This document shows, in pieces, positions 19,975-30,729 of a DNA stretch of 64,000 nt. The position numbers and the translations under genes were made by a program. The notes below the pieces were generated by a model. The model made no database searches. It worked only from the letters and a program-made list of their open reading frames with translations, and was not told the origin of the DNA. The DNA comes from an uncultured Pelagibacteraceae bacterium. Lineage in GTDB: Bacteria > Pseudomonadota > Alphaproteobacteria > Pelagibacterales > Pelagibacteraceae. Where the stretch lies: NCBI GenBank assembly GCA_902556855.1, contig CACDXJ010000001.1, positions 186,001-250,000 of the forward strand. Direction: 5' to 3'. Numbering within the stretch: position 1 is the stretch's first letter; every line of letters starts with the position of its first letter.

Positions 19975-20181
19975 ATGCCAAAATTAAAAACAAAAAGCTC
20001 TGCAAAAAAAAGATTTAGATTCACCGCTTCAGGGAAAATCAAGATGCCACAAGCCGGTAAGCGTCATGGTATGATTAAAAGAACGAATTCACAAATTAGA
20101 AAACAGAGAGGCACTACGATAATGACTAAACAAGACTCAAGAATAGTAAAGTCGTATATGCCGTATAACTTAAGAGGGTAG
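19975..20181 (+). CDS. rpmI: Ribosomal protein bL35
   Basis: [23 protein letters not shown]. Confidence 0.96.
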   Translation: MPKLKTKSSAKKRFRFTASGKIKMPQAGKRHGMIKRTNSQIRKQRGTTIMTKQDSRIVKSYMPYNLRG

Positions 20182-20182
20182 C

Positions 20183-20539
20183 ATGGCAAGAACAAAAAGA
20201 GGTGTTGTAAGTAGAGCAAAACATAAAAAGGTTTTTAAAGCAGTAAAAGGGCAATACGGAAGAAGAAAAAATACAATAAGAATTGCTCGTCAAGCTATGG
20301 AAAAAGCAATGCAATATGCCTACAGAGATAGAAAAGCAAAAAAAAGAGAATTTAGATCATTATGGATTCAAAGAATAAATGCTGGAGTGAGAGCTGAAGG
20401 TTTGACATATGCTAAATTTATTAATGGTTTAGCTAAATCCAAAATTAAATTAGATAGAAAAGTTTTAGCAGAGTTAGCTTACAGCAATCCAGAAGTCTTT
20501 AAATCAGTAGTAAAAAAGGTTCAATCCTCCCTTGGATAA
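20183..20539 (+). CDS. rplT: Ribosomal protein bL20
   Basis: [38 protein letters not shown]. Confidence 0.97.
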   Translation: MARTKRGVVSRAKHKKVFKAVKGQYGRRKNTIRIARQAMEKAMQYAYRDRKAKKREFRSLWIQRINAGVRAEGLTYAKFINGLAKSKIKLDRKVLAELAYSNPEVFKSVVKKVQSSLG

Positions 20540-20588
20540 AAGGGTCTTTGATTTAACACAAACTTTAATATAAAAAATCAATTACCTG

Positions 20589-21656
20589 ATGAGTGATTTG
20601 GATAAAATAAATTCTATTTTTAACGCAAAGATTGACTCTGTTAAAACTAAGGAAGATTTACAGAATATCAAAACTGAGTTTTTTGGAAAAAATGGTGAGA
20701 TCACAAAACAATTTAAAACTTTAGGCTCTTTAGATCCAGAAAATAGAAAAGAGTTTGCCTCAAATTTAAATAAAATTAAAGACGATTTTACACATCAGCT
20801 AGAGCAAAAAAATATTGAAATCGAAACCAATGAAATAAATGAAAAACTTAAAAATGAAAAGGTTGATGTTACGCTTCCAATAAGACCAAGTCGTCAGGGT
20901 AAAATCCATCCAGTCTCACAGGTTATAGATGAAATATCTTCTATCTTTTCAGAAATAGGATTTTCAGTTGCCGAAGGTCCTGATGTTGAGTCAGAATATA
21001 ATAATTTTACAGCTTTAAATACACCCGAAGAACATCCAGCAAGAGACATGCACGATACTTTTTATTTAGAGGAAAATAAAAAATTACTTTTAAGAACACA
21101 CACATCTCCAGTTCAGATTAGAACAATGATATCAGGCAAACCACCTTTTAAAATAATAGTGCCTGGAAGAACTTACAGATGTGACAGTGATCAAACTCAC
21201 GCTCCAATGTTTCACCAACTTGAAGGTCTTCACATAGACAAAGGTATCACAATGGGACATCTTAAAGGTTGCCTAGATTATTTTATAAAAGAATTTTTTG
21301 AAGTGAAGAATGTAAAAATGAGATTTAGACCAAGTCATTTTCCTTTTACGGAACCATCGGCAGAAGTTGATATTGGATACAAAATTGAAAAAGGAAAAAT
21401 TGTTATTGGGGAAGGGGATAAATGGTTAGAAGTTTTAGGATGCGGGATGGTTCATCCTAATGTGTTAAAAAATGTAAAAATCAACACTAAAACATATCAA
21501 GGATTTGCTTTTGGAATAGGCATCGACCGTTTAGCAATGTTGAAATATGGAATCAATGATCTAAGAGCTTTCTTCGAGGCAGATTATAGATGGCTAAGTC
21601 ATTTTGGATTTGACCCTTTAGATGTTCCAACAAATTACAGGGGACTAAGTAAATGA
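20589..21656 (+). CDS. pheS: Phenylalanyl-tRNA synthetase alpha subunit
   Basis: [43 protein letters not shown]. Confidence 0.97.
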   Translation: MSDLDKINSIFNAKIDSVKTKEDLQNIKTEFFGKNGEITKQFKTLGSLDPENRKEFASNLNKIKDDFTHQLEQKNIEIETNEINEKLKNEKVDVTLPIRPSRQGKIHPVSQVIDEISSIFSEIGFSVAEGPDVESEYNNFTALNTPEEHPARDMHDTFYLEENKKLLLRTHTSPVQIRTMISGKPPFKIIVPGRTYRCDSDQTHAPMFHQLEGLHIDKGITMGHLKGCLDYFIKEFFEVKNVKMRFRPSHFPFTEPSAEVDIGYKIEKGKIVIGEGDKWLEVLGCGMVHPNVLKNVKINTKTYQGFAFGIGIDRLAMLKYGINDLRAFFEADYRWLSHFGFDPLDVPTNYRGLSK

Positions 21657-24055
21657 TCATCACAATTCCTTGGCTCAAAGAACATCTTAAAACGTCAGCT
21701 AAAGAAAATGAGATTATTGACCGGCTTATAAATATCGGGCTTGAAGTAGAAGGCGTAAAAGAAAACTCTGGAGATTTGGGTAAGTTTAAAATTGCTAAAG
21801 TTTTAAAAACTGAAAAACATCCAAATGCTGATAAATTAAAAGTTTGTGATGTTACTATCGGTGGGAAAGAGATTTTAAAAGTTGTCTGTGGGGCTCCAAA
21901 TGCTAGAGAGGGTTTGATTACAATCTACGCACCTCCTGGAGCTGTAATACCAAAAACTAATTTTGAATTAAAGGTAGCTAAAATAAGAGGTGTGGAGTCG
22001 AGAGGAATGCTTTGCTCCGAAAGTGAACTAAATTTATCCAATGAAAGTGACGGAATTATTGAACTTAAAAATAAAGAGAAAGAAATAGGAAAAAGCTATT
22101 TTAAAAGTAGTTCGCAAAAAGTTATTGATATTGCCATAACCCCCAATCGGGCTGATTGTTTAGGAGTTAGAGGTATTGCAAGAGATCTTTCCTCAACAGG
22201 AGTTGGAAAATTAATTCAAATAAAAAGAAAAAAATTTAAACAAAATATTAAACACCAGATAAAAACATCGATTACAAAAGAAAAAAACCAAGGGTGTGAT
22301 ATCTTTGGAAGCTGTTACATTAAAAACATCACTAATAAAGAAAGTCCTGAATGGCTTAAGAATAAATTAATCGCATTAGGTTTAAAACCTATCTCAGCTG
22401 TGGTGGATATTACAAACTATGTAATGTTTGACCTAAATAGACCGTTACATGCATATGATGCAGATAAAATCAATAAAGAAATTATTGTTAGAAACGCTAA
22501 AGAAGGTGAGACGTTCGAGGCGTTAGACAATAAAAAATATAAATTAAAAAAAGATATGTGTGTAATCTCTGATAAATCTGGCATTCTTGGATTAGGCGGA
22601 ATTATCGGAGGAACAACTACCTCTACCGAATTAGATACAAGAAATATACTTTTAGAAGCTGCGTATTTCAGTCCATCTTCAATAAGAAAAACAGCTAGAG
22701 CACTTAATATAAACACTGATGCAAAATTTAGATTTGAAAGAGGAGTAGATCCTGATTCAATCAAAGAGGGGTTAGAACTTGCGACTGAACTTATTTTAAA
22801 AATTTGTGGAGGAGAAGCTAGTAAGTTCCAAATTACTGGAAAGACCGATAAAAAAAATAAGGTGATTAACTTTCAAATTGAAAAATTTGAAAAACTCATT
22901 GGTATTTCAATCACAGCTAATGAAACAAATAAAATTTTATCTTCTTTGGGTTTTAAGTGTAAAAAAAGTTCAAAAGCTATAAAAGTAGAAGTACCAAGCT
23001 GGAGGCCAGATATTAGTTTGGACGAAGATTTAATTGAGGAACTAATTCGGATCAAGGGGTTTAATAATATAAAATTAATTGAACCTATTAAAAATAGGAC
23101 TCAAGAAACTTTAAATTTTAAACAAAAACTTTTTCATTTGTCACAGAGATCTTTAGCATCAAAAGGCTATATGGAAATAGTAACTTGGTCATTTACAGAC
23201 TCAAAAATTGATAAACAGTTCTCTAAAAGTGAAAAAGAAATTTCAATATTTAATCCAATTTCGACTGATCTTGATGTTTTGAGACGTTCAATTTTTTCTA
23301 ACTTGGCTATTTATCTTAAAAAAAATCAAGATAGGGGATATGAAGATTTATCTTTATTTGAAATTGGTCCTACATTTTTTGGAAAAAATCCAGGAGAGCA
23401 ACAAATTATAGTTGGAGGTTTAAAATCTGGAAAAATAAATAGAAAAAGTTGGTTAGATAAAGAGAGAGATGTAGATATTTTTGATATTAAAGGTGATGTT
23501 ATGAGAACTTTGATTGAACTAGGAATTGAAGAAAAAAATCTTTTTGTAAGCGATAATACTAAATATAGCTATCACCCTGGAAGATCAGGATCTATTACAC
23601 TTAAATCAGAAAAAGGACCTCATTTGGCTTATTTTGGTGAGATCCATCCAGCAATTATTAAAAACTTGGATTTTAAAGAAAAAAATATTTTCGGTTTTGA
23701 AATTTTCTTGAAAAATATTCCTGAACCAAATAAAAAATTTAGACTAAGCAAAAAAAGCTTTCAGGCTTCAGATTATCAAAAATCAGAAAGAGACTTTGCT
23801 TTTGTCATAGATAAAATATTTAAAATAGGATCATTAGAGAAAATTATAAGAGAGGTGGATGAAAATTTGATACAAAATGTATCTACCTTTGATGTTTATG
23901 AGGGAGAAAATATTCCAAAAGATAAAAAGTCAGTCGCAATTAATGTTACTTTACAGGCTATCGATAAAACTTTATCAGAGAAAGATTTAGATGAAATCAG
24001 TAAAAAAATTATCGATACTGTAGGTAAAAAAACTGGCGCTACGATTAGGTCCTAA
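21653..24055 (+). CDS. pheT: Phenylalanyl-tRNA synthetase beta subunit
   Basis: EMAP-like [39 protein letters not shown]. Confidence 0.97.
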   Translation: MIITIPWLKEHLKTSAKENEIIDRLINIGLEVEGVKENSGDLGKFKIAKVLKTEKHPNADKLKVCDVTIGGKEILKVVCGAPNAREGLITIYAPPGAVIPKTNFELKVAKIRGVESRGMLCSESELNLSNESDGIIELKNKEKEIGKSYFKSSSQKVIDIAITPNRADCLGVRGIARDLSSTGVGKLIQIKRKKFKQNIKHQIKTSITKEKNQGCDIFGSCYIKNITNKESPEWLKNKLIALGLKPISAVVDITNYVMFDLNRPLHAYDADKINKEIIVRNAKEGETFEALDNKKYKLKKDMCVISDKSGILGLGGIIGGTTTSTELDTRNILLEAAYFSPSSIRKTARALNINTDAKFRFERGVDPDSIKEGLELATELILKICGGEASKFQITGKTDKKNKVINFQIEKFEKLIGISITANETNKILSSLGFKCKKSSKAIKVEVPSWRPDISLDEDLIEELIRIKGFNNIKLIEPIKNRTQETLNFKQKLFHLSQRSLASKGYMEIVTWSFTDSKIDKQFSKSEKEISIFNPISTDLDVLRRSIFSNLAIYLKKNQDRGYEDLSLFEIGPTFFGKNPGEQQIIVGGLKSGKINRKSWLDKERDVDIFDIKGDVMRTLIELGIEEKNLFVSDNTKYSYHPGRSGSITLKSEKGPHLAYFGEIHPAIIKNLDFKEKNIFGFEIFLKNIPEPNKKFRLSKKSFQASDYQKSERDFAFVIDKIFKIGSLEKIIREVDENLIQNVSTFDVYEGENIPKDKKSVAINVTLQAIDKTLSEKDLDEISKKIIDTVGKKTGATIRS

Positions 24056-25864
24056 ATGTCAGATATAAACAGAATTCGTAACTTCTCTATAATTGCGCAT
24101 ATTGACCATGGTAAATCAACTATTGCAGATAGGATTATTCATAAGTGTGGAGGGTTAACTGAACGTGAGATGAAACAACAAGTTCTAGACTCTATGGATA
24201 TAGAGAGAGAACGCGGTATCACAATTAAAGCGCAAACAGTCAAACTAAATTATAAAGCAAAAGATGGTCAAGATTACGTATTAAATATTATAGACACACC
24301 AGGACATGTGGATTTTGGCTATGAGGTTAGTCGCTCTTTGTCTGCTTGTGAAGGCTCACTTTTAATTGTAGATAGCACCCAAGGTGTAGAAGCACAAACA
24401 CTAGCTAATGTCTATCAAGCGTTAGAAATAAATCATGAAGTAATTCCTATCTTAAATAAGATTGACTTGCCTGCATCTGACATTGAAAAAACAAAAAAAG
24501 AAATAGAGGATGTTGTTGGAATTGAGACAACAAATGCAATTTCTTGCTCAGGTAAAACAGGTGAAGGTATAGATGACATTTTAGAAGCAATAATAAGCAA
24601 ATTACCTGCTCCAAAAGGTTTACCGGATGAAAAATTAAAATGTTTATTAGTTGATAGTTGGTACGATAGCTATTTAGGTGTTGTTATTCTTGTAAGGGTT
24701 ATTAATGGTAAATTAAAAAAGAGTATGAAAATTAAATTAATGTCCAATAATCAAGAATATGTAATCGAAAAAGTTGGTGTTTTTACACCTAAAGCAAATG
24801 ATATCCCAGAGCTAAACTCAGGTGAAATAGGATTTATTATTACAGGAATAAAATCTTTATCAGAAACAAAAGTAGGAGACACAATATGTGATGCTTCCAA
24901 CCCAATAAGTGAACCTTTATCTGGCTTTAAACCAAGTAAACCAGTGGTATTTTGTGGTTTGTTTCCGGTAGATAGTTCTGAGTATCAGAAATTAAAAGAT
25001 GGACTAGCTAAGTTGAAATTAAATGACGCTAGTTTTTCATACGAACCAGAGTCTTCTAGTGCGCTTGGTTTAGGTTTCAGATGCGGATTTTTAGGATTGT
25101 TACATCTTGAAATAATCACAGAGAGATTAGAAAGAGAATTTGATGTCAATCTAATTACTACGACTCCCGGCGTAATTTACAAAGTTCATAATACCAAAGG
25201 TGAAGTCCTTGATTTACAAAATCCCTCAAATATGCCTGACCCCTCTCAAATAGAAAAAATTGAAGAACCTTGGATCAAGTCTACCGTGATAACACCTGAT
25301 GAATACTTAGGATCAATAATAAAAATTTGCCAAGATAAAAGAGGAATACAGACTAATCTCTCCTATTCGGGTAATAGAGCAGTTTTATCTTATGACCTAC
25401 CTCTTAATGAAGTTGTCTTTGATTTTAATGATCGGCTGAAGTCGGTTTCGAGCGGGTACGCTAGTTTCGATTATGAAATATCTGGTTATAGAGAAGGAGA
25501 TCTTGTGAAATTAGGAATACTAGTAAATTCTGAACCTGTAGACGCATTAGCGATGATCATTCACAAAGATTTTGCTCAAAAAACTGGAAGACAAGTTTGT
25601 GAAAAATTAAAGGACTTGATTCCAAGGCACAACTTCATGATTCCAGTTCAAGCAGCGATTGGTGGAAAAATCGTAGCTAGAGAGTCCATAAAAGGTTTTA
25701 AAAAAGATGTATTAACAAAAATTCATGGAGGTGGTGCAACCGATCGAAAAAGGAAACTTTTAGAGAAACAAAAAAAAGGAAAAGCAAGGTCAAAACAATT
25801 CGGTAAAGTTGAAATACCTCAAGAGGCATTTATTGGAGTTTTAAAAATTAATAAAGAAACCTAA
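24056..25864 (+). CDS. lepA: Elongation factor 4
   Basis: [39 protein letters not shown]-terminal [20 protein letters not shown]. Confidence 0.97.
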   Translation: MSDINRIRNFSIIAHIDHGKSTIADRIIHKCGGLTEREMKQQVLDSMDIERERGITIKAQTVKLNYKAKDGQDYVLNIIDTPGHVDFGYEVSRSLSACEGSLLIVDSTQGVEAQTLANVYQALEINHEVIPILNKIDLPASDIEKTKKEIEDVVGIETTNAISCSGKTGEGIDDILEAIISKLPAPKGLPDEKLKCLLVDSWYDSYLGVVILVRVINGKLKKSMKIKLMSNNQEYVIEKVGVFTPKANDIPELNSGEIGFIITGIKSLSETKVGDTICDASNPISEPLSGFKPSKPVVFCGLFPVDSSEYQKLKDGLAKLKLNDASFSYEPESSSALGLGFRCGFLGLLHLEIITERLEREFDVNLITTTPGVIYKVHNTKGEVLDLQNPSNMPDPSQIEKIEEPWIKSTVITPDEYLGSIIKICQDKRGIQTNLSYSGNRAVLSYDLPLNEVVFDFNDRLKSVSSGYASFDYEISGYREGDLVKLGILVNSEPVDALAMIIHKDFAQKTGRQVCEKLKDLIPRHNFMIPVQAAIGGKIVARESIKGFKKDVLTKIHGGGATDRKRKLLEKQKKGKARSKQFGKVEIPQEAFIGVLKINKET

Positions 25865-26886
25865 TGAAAAAAAAATTATTTATTTTTTCAAATGAAAGCA
25901 TTTTTACTCAAGAGGAAAAGTATTTTTGTGATAATATAGACCTAAAATCAAGTCCAGAGGGATTAAATAAAAAGTTTGAAGTAAATCTCCTTGGAAGAAA
26001 ATCCTCTAAGAAAAGAGTTCACGAAATAAAATTAAAAAAAATTAAAATTTTCTCTAATATATTTACTTATTTGTCAGAAGTAATTAAATCAACAAAAATT
26101 GAAAACGCAAAGTATTTAATAATTTCAATTTCTCCATATACTTTTTTAATTTGTTTATTTTTAAGATTATTTGGAAAAACTCCAATTGTTTATTTAAGAA
26201 GTGATGGATATGGTGAGTATAATGCTATTCTAGGTAGCTTAGGTAAATTGATTTACCATTTGATGTTTAGCCTTACCTCACTGATTTCAAATTTAATAAG
26301 TTGTAGAAATTACATATTAAAAGGTAAAAAAGGCAAAGTAATTTATCCATCTCAACTAGATTCTGTCTGGTTTAAAAAACCTAAAATCCAGGAAGTTAGG
26401 AACTTTCAGCTATTATATGTTGGAAGAATAAAAGTTGAAAAAGGAATTTTTTCTTTAGCAAGTTTAATTAAAAATAAGAGAGATATTTCATTAACTATTG
26501 TCGGAGCAGAAAAAAATACATCATATAAGATTAATCAAAGCAATATCTCTATTCAGCTAACGCAAAGCAATAAGGCAAGACTAATAAAATATTACGATGA
26601 TCATAATATATTTATATTACCTTCATTTACTGAAGGACACCCAATGGTTTTACTTGAAGCTTTAGCTAGAAGAAGACCAGTAATTGTTTTCGATGATATC
26701 GAACATGTTATAGGTGACAAAAAAGGTATATTTGTAGCTAAAAGAAATTTTCTAAACTTTTTTGGAGTACTAAATCACATCAAGAAAAATTATAAAAAAA
26801 TTCAAAAAAATATGATGAAAAACAAACTTCCAACAAACAAAGAATTCATTGAAGAATTTGTGAAAGCTATTGAAGACTATAAATAG
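25864..26886 (+). CDS. Glycosyltransferase (group 1-like)
   Basis: [46 protein letters not shown]. Confidence 0.8.
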   Translation: MKKKLFIFSNESIFTQEEKYFCDNIDLKSSPEGLNKKFEVNLLGRKSSKKRVHEIKLKKIKIFSNIFTYLSEVIKSTKIENAKYLIISISPYTFLICLFLRLFGKTPIVYLRSDGYGEYNAILGSLGKLIYHLMFSLTSLISNLISCRNYILKGKKGKVIYPSQLDSVWFKKPKIQEVRNFQLLYVGRIKVEKGIFSLASLIKNKRDISLTIVGAEKNTSYKINQSNISIQLTQSNKARLIKYYDDHNIFILPSFTEGHPMVLLEALARRRPVIVFDDIEHVIGDKKGIFVAKRNFLNFFGVLNHIKKNYKKIQKNMMKNKLPTNKEFIEEFVKAIEDYK

Positions 26887-26975
26887 GAGAGGTGGCCGAG
26901 TGGTTGAAGGCGCACGCTTGGAAAGCGTGTAAACGGGAAACCGTTTCGAGGGTTCGAATCCCTCTCTCTCCGCCA
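26886..26975 (+). tRNA. tRNA-Ser (anticodon GGA), CCA encoded
   Basis: GGAGAGG/TCTCTCC acceptor, anticodon loop TTGGAAA, long variable arm, T-arm GAGGGTTCGAATCCCTC, GCCA 3' end. Confidence 0.95.
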
Positions 26976-27040
26976 TTTTATATCCACACTCAACTAACAA
27001 GAGTCTTAAATTTTAGGTCCGAATCATTTAAATTAGGTTT

Positions 27041-27072
27041 AAGGGCAGTGGAGGGAGACTGAAGCTGCCTTT
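27041..27072. terminator. GC-rich hairpin downstream of tRNA-Ser, candidate terminator or small structured RNA
   Basis: AAGGGCAG/CTGCCTTT 8-bp stem (one G-U), 16-nt loop, followed by T-rich GCTTTTTA. Confidence 0.4.
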
Positions 27073-27077
27073 GCTTT

Positions 27078-27818
27078 TTATAGCCTTTTTATTCCTATCA
27101 CTTTTAATTTAGCAGTTTTTTCAATTCTCTTAATAGTTTGGTTAATATCCATAACAACTGTCTTTTTCATGGGGCCATAGGCATGGATAAGTTTTTTATT
27201 TGATATAGCTAGAGCTACGTGACCTTTCCAATAAATAATATCGTTTTTCCTTATCTTTTTTAGTTTAATATTTTTTTTAAAAAACTTTACCTGATCTTTT
27301 GCATCTCTAGGACAAAATTTATTATTAAAATTTAAAAAAATCTGTATTAAAGCTGAACAATCAATTCCTTTGAAGGATTTTCCGCCCCATTTGTACCTAA
27401 TATTTTTAAAAATAGATATTTTTCTAAATGGATTTTTTTCTTTGTAGGCAATAGGTTTTACATCGTTTTTGCTAATCCATCCTTTTGAAAATCGAAAGTA
27501 TTTTTTCTTATTTTCTACAACTTTTATTTTTGAACCAAACGATAGCTCTTTAATTTTTTTACTTTTATTATGTTGACTAAAAACGTTTGACCTGAGTACA
27601 TGTACTTTATGCGTTGGTTTTAAAAATTTAGAGAATTTTTGATTTTTGATGTAACCATTATAACGGTCTTCTTTGATTTTAATCTTAAGCCAATTTCTAC
27701 TTCTTTTAGATATTGAAAAACTATCTCCAAATATCATTTGTGTCACGATTTCAGATTTAATTGAGGGTTTTTTATAAAGATTTGTAACACTAAAAATATT
27801 TGTAAAATATTTAGTCAT
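27078..27818 (-). CDS. NlpC/P60 family cell-wall endopeptidase with N-terminal SH3-like repeats
   Basis: YKWGGKSFKGIDCSALIQIFL (catalytic Cys), ...DIIYWKGHVALAI (His). Confidence 0.85.
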   Translation of the reverse strand: MTKYFTNIFSVTNLYKKPSIKSEIVTQMIFGDSFSISKRSRNWLKIKIKEDRYNGYIKNQKFSKFLKPTHKVHVLRSNVFSQHNKSKKIKELSFGSKIKVVENKKKYFRFSKGWISKNDVKPIAYKEKNPFRKISIFKNIRYKWGGKSFKGIDCSALIQIFLNFNNKFCPRDAKDQVKFFKKNIKLKKIRKNDIIYWKGHVALAISNKKLIHAYGPMKKTVVMDINQTIKRIEKTAKLKVIGIKRL

Positions 27819-29184
27819 TTAATTTTAGTTTATCTTTAATCATGAAAAGAAATATTAAAGACGGGATAACCATTACTGCTGTAATAATAAAGAATATACC
27901 CCAATCACCATTTAACCAATCGACCAAGGCTCCTGATGATGCAGCAAGTGTAGTTCTACCAGCTGTACCGATCGAGGCCAGAAGTGCGTATTGTGTTGCA
28001 GTATAAGTTCTATCTACAAGCATTGAGATAAAAGCAACAAATGCTACTGTTGCAAAAGCTGCAGCCATGTCATCGAATATAACTGCAATTGCAAATAACA
28101 ATTCAGACTTTCCTGACCAAGCTAGTAAGGAGAATAATAGATTTGTAGAAGCCATCAATATTCCAGATACAAACATGGCTTTAATTACACCAGAGCGAAT
28201 CGCAAATAATCCACCAAGTAACGTGAATATAACAGTTGTAATCCAGCCAAGACCTTTAGAATAAAGAGCGATATCGGATTTTGTAAATCCTATTTCTTTA
28301 TAAAATATAACAGACATCCTTCCTAAGAAAGCTTCACCGATTTTGAATAAAAACACAAATCCTAAAATTGCTATTGCTATATTAAAGCCATTTTTTTTAA
28401 AAAAACTTATTACTGGCCCAATTACAGTTCCTGCCAGCCAAGCAGTTATTTTTGTTAGGATATTTGAAGAGCCAAATTTTTCCTCAATCATTTTATCTGT
28501 TTGTCTCTGGGATTCAGCTCTATCAATTGGTTGTGGTTCGTTTACAAACATAAGACCAATATTGCAACTGATTATAATCACTCCTAAGATTAAAAAAGTT
28601 ATTTGCCAATAGTTTTCAAAACCTGCTTGTTGGAAAAACTCTGCAGCATTAAGAGCAACAACTCCACCCAACTTATAACCGGTCCACCAACCTACAACTG
28701 CCATCGCAGCACCTGCTTGCATCGATTTACCTTCATGCTCACCTATTTGCTCAATTCTTAAAGCATCAACGGTAATATCCTGAGTTGCAGATGCGATTGC
28801 AATCACTAGACCTATACTAATAACTAATGCTAAGTTTGCTGTAGGATTTATTAAACTCCAACTTACTAAACAGACTAATATTAAAGTTTGCATGGATATG
28901 ATCCATCCGCGCCTATGACCAACTTTTTCGGTTAACCAAGGAATTCTAATTCTATCTATAATTGGAGCCCAGAGATAATTGAAAGCATATACAGCGAAAA
29001 TCAAACCTGCCCAACCTATAGTACTCCTACTTAAACCATCCTCTTTCAACCAGAGACTTAAACTACTTCCTATGATCACCCATGGAAAACCGCTTATAGC
29101 TCCAAGCAATAATATTTTGATCATTCTTTGATCAAAATAAACTTTAAAAGTTTCTGAGAAAGACTGTCTTTTATAAATTTTCAT
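27811..29184 (-). CDS. AmpG-like MFS transporter (muropeptide permease family)
   Basis: GFPWVIIGSSLSLWLKEDGLSRSTIGWAGLIFAVYAFNYLWAPIIDR, ASATQDITVDALRIE. Confidence 0.85.
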   Translation of the reverse strand: MKIYKRQSFSETFKVYFDQRMIKILLLGAISGFPWVIIGSSLSLWLKEDGLSRSTIGWAGLIFAVYAFNYLWAPIIDRIRIPWLTEKVGHRRGWIISMQTLILVCLVSWSLINPTANLALVISIGLVIAIASATQDITVDALRIEQIGEHEGKSMQAGAAMAVVGWWTGYKLGGVVALNAAEFFQQAGFENYWQITFLILGVIIISCNIGLMFVNEPQPIDRAESQRQTDKMIEEKFGSSNILTKITAWLAGTVIGPVISFFKKNGFNIAIAILGFVFLFKIGEAFLGRMSVIFYKEIGFTKSDIALYSKGLGWITTVIFTLLGGLFAIRSGVIKAMFVSGILMASTNLLFSLLAWSGKSELLFAIAVIFDDMAAAFATVAFVAFISMLVDRTYTATQYALLASIGTAGRTTLAASSGALVDWLNGDWGIFFIITAVMVIPSLIFLFMIKDKLKLND

Positions 29185-29187
29185 AAT

Positions 29188-30636
29188 TTAATTTCTCCAA
29201 AAAGAAGGAAAGAATAAAACTAGCACTGCAAATAGCTCTAATCTACCTAAAAGCATCCCCACTGATAAAATCCATTTTGAAAGATCTGGTATATCTTTAT
29301 AGTTTCCGTTAGGACCAATTACATTTCCTAGTCCTGGTCCAACATTTGAAATAGAGCTTGCTGCACCTGAAATAGAGGTGATAAAATCTAACCCACTTAT
29401 TGATAGCAGCATAGCAATTATTAAAAAAATAAATAAAAATGTAAAAATAAAGATTATTACAGAATTTATAAAATTATCTGATATTTTTTGATTATTATAT
29501 TTCGTTATGATCACACTATTTGGAGACAAAAGCTTCTTTATTTGATTTTTTAAAAAAATTAATAACATTTGCAGTCTAAAAATTTTGATACCGCAAGCAG
29601 TGGAGCCTGCGCAACCTCCAATAAACATTAAAAGAAGAAAAAAAACTAGTGAAAATTTTCCCCACAATCCAAAGTCATCTGTCACATATCCAGTTCCAGA
29701 TAAAATAGATATTACATTAAAAGAAGAAATTCTTATTTTATCTAATAAGCCTTTTTCATAATTGATGAATAATAAATAAACAAACATAATAGTAATTGAG
29801 ATAATCAATAAGTAAATTAAACCTTTAATTTGAACATCTTGAAAAAAAACTTTTCTATTTCCTCGAACAAATTTTAAATAGGAAATAAATGGAATACTTC
29901 CTAATATTATAAAAACACTGGCTACTATTTCGATATTGGAATTTTTAAAAAATCCAATCGAGTCATTATGAGTTGAAAAACCACCAGTCGCTATAGTCGT
30001 CATAGCATGACTCACACTATCAAATATAGTCATACCAAAAATCCAATAAAAGAAACCACAAAAAAAAGTTAAAATAATGTAAGTAGAAATAATGATAGCA
30101 GCTACTTCAATAGTTCGAGGTAAAATTTTTTCAGTGCTATCTGGACCTTCCATTTTGAATAATTGCATTCCCCCAACTTTTAATAAGGGGAGTATTGTAA
30201 TAGCCATCACAACTATTCCTATTCCACCGAGCCACTGCATTATAGCTCTCCATAATAATATACTTTTTGGACTACCATCTAAATCAGAAATAATAGTGGC
30301 TCCTGTAGTTGTTATTCCTGACATACTTTCAAAAAATGCCTCGCTAAAACTGAACTCTTGTGTTGAAAGTAAAAATGGCAAGCTTCCAAACACAGCGACC
30401 ATAATCCACGCCAAAGAAGAAAATAAAAATGTTTGTCTTAAATTAAGTTTAAATTCCTTTTCAAGATTAGCCAAAATGAACAAAACACCAATAAAAATTG
30501 TAACGAATGATGCTGAAATAAAGCTGTGACTGCCTTCATTCAAAATTACTTGAATCATGTAAGGAGCCAACATTGAGGCACCTAAAACTATTAATAATAT
30601 ACCTATTAAAAAAAATACTGTTTTGTTTGTAGCCAT
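29188..30636 (-). CDS. trkH: TrkH/KtrB-family potassium transporter subunit
   Basis: TTGATIISDLD, WLGGIGIVVMAI, TTIATGGFSTHNDS, GGCAGSTACGIKIFR. Confidence 0.93.
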   Translation of the reverse strand: MATNKTVFFLIGILLIVLGASMLAPYMIQVILNEGSHSFISASFVTIFIGVLFILANLEKEFKLNLRQTFLFSSLAWIMVAVFGSLPFLLSTQEFSFSEAFFESMSGITTTGATIISDLDGSPKSILLWRAIMQWLGGIGIVVMAITILPLLKVGGMQLFKMEGPDSTEKILPRTIEVAAIIISTYIILTFFCGFFYWIFGMTIFDSVSHAMTTIATGGFSTHNDSIGFFKNSNIEIVASVFIILGSIPFISYLKFVRGNRKVFFQDVQIKGLIYLLIISITIMFVYLLFINYEKGLLDKIRISSFNVISILSGTGYVTDDFGLWGKFSLVFFLLLMFIGGCAGSTACGIKIFRLQMLLIFLKNQIKKLLSPNSVIITKYNNQKISDNFINSVIIFIFTFLFIFLIIAMLLSISGLDFITSISGAASSISNVGPGLGNVIGPNGNYKDIPDLSKWILSVGMLLGRLELFAVLVLFFPSFWRN

Positions 30637-30729
30637 TAAAATTGAGATTATTTAAATAGTTCTAAAATTCAACTTAATATCATGTAATTATATCTGTATT
30701 TTGCGTATAAAATTTTATAAACCATAATA

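Noticed and set aside
20529-20544. CCCTT-GGATAA-AAGGG hairpin at the rplT stop codon
   Set aside because: Only 5 bp and no clear U-tract; too weak to call a terminator or attenuator.
26770-27000. 76-aa minus ORF across tRNA-Ser
   Set aside because: Contains the antisense translation of a tRNA ([28 protein letters not shown]), a classic spurious annotation.
26976-27077. 4.5S/SRP RNA or glycine riboswitch candidate after tRNA-Ser
   Set aside because: GGTCCGAA and GGAGGGAGAC strings are superficially similar, but the conserved SRP Alu/S-domain GGAAGCAGCC order and riboswitch core are not present; kept only as an unexplained hairpin.
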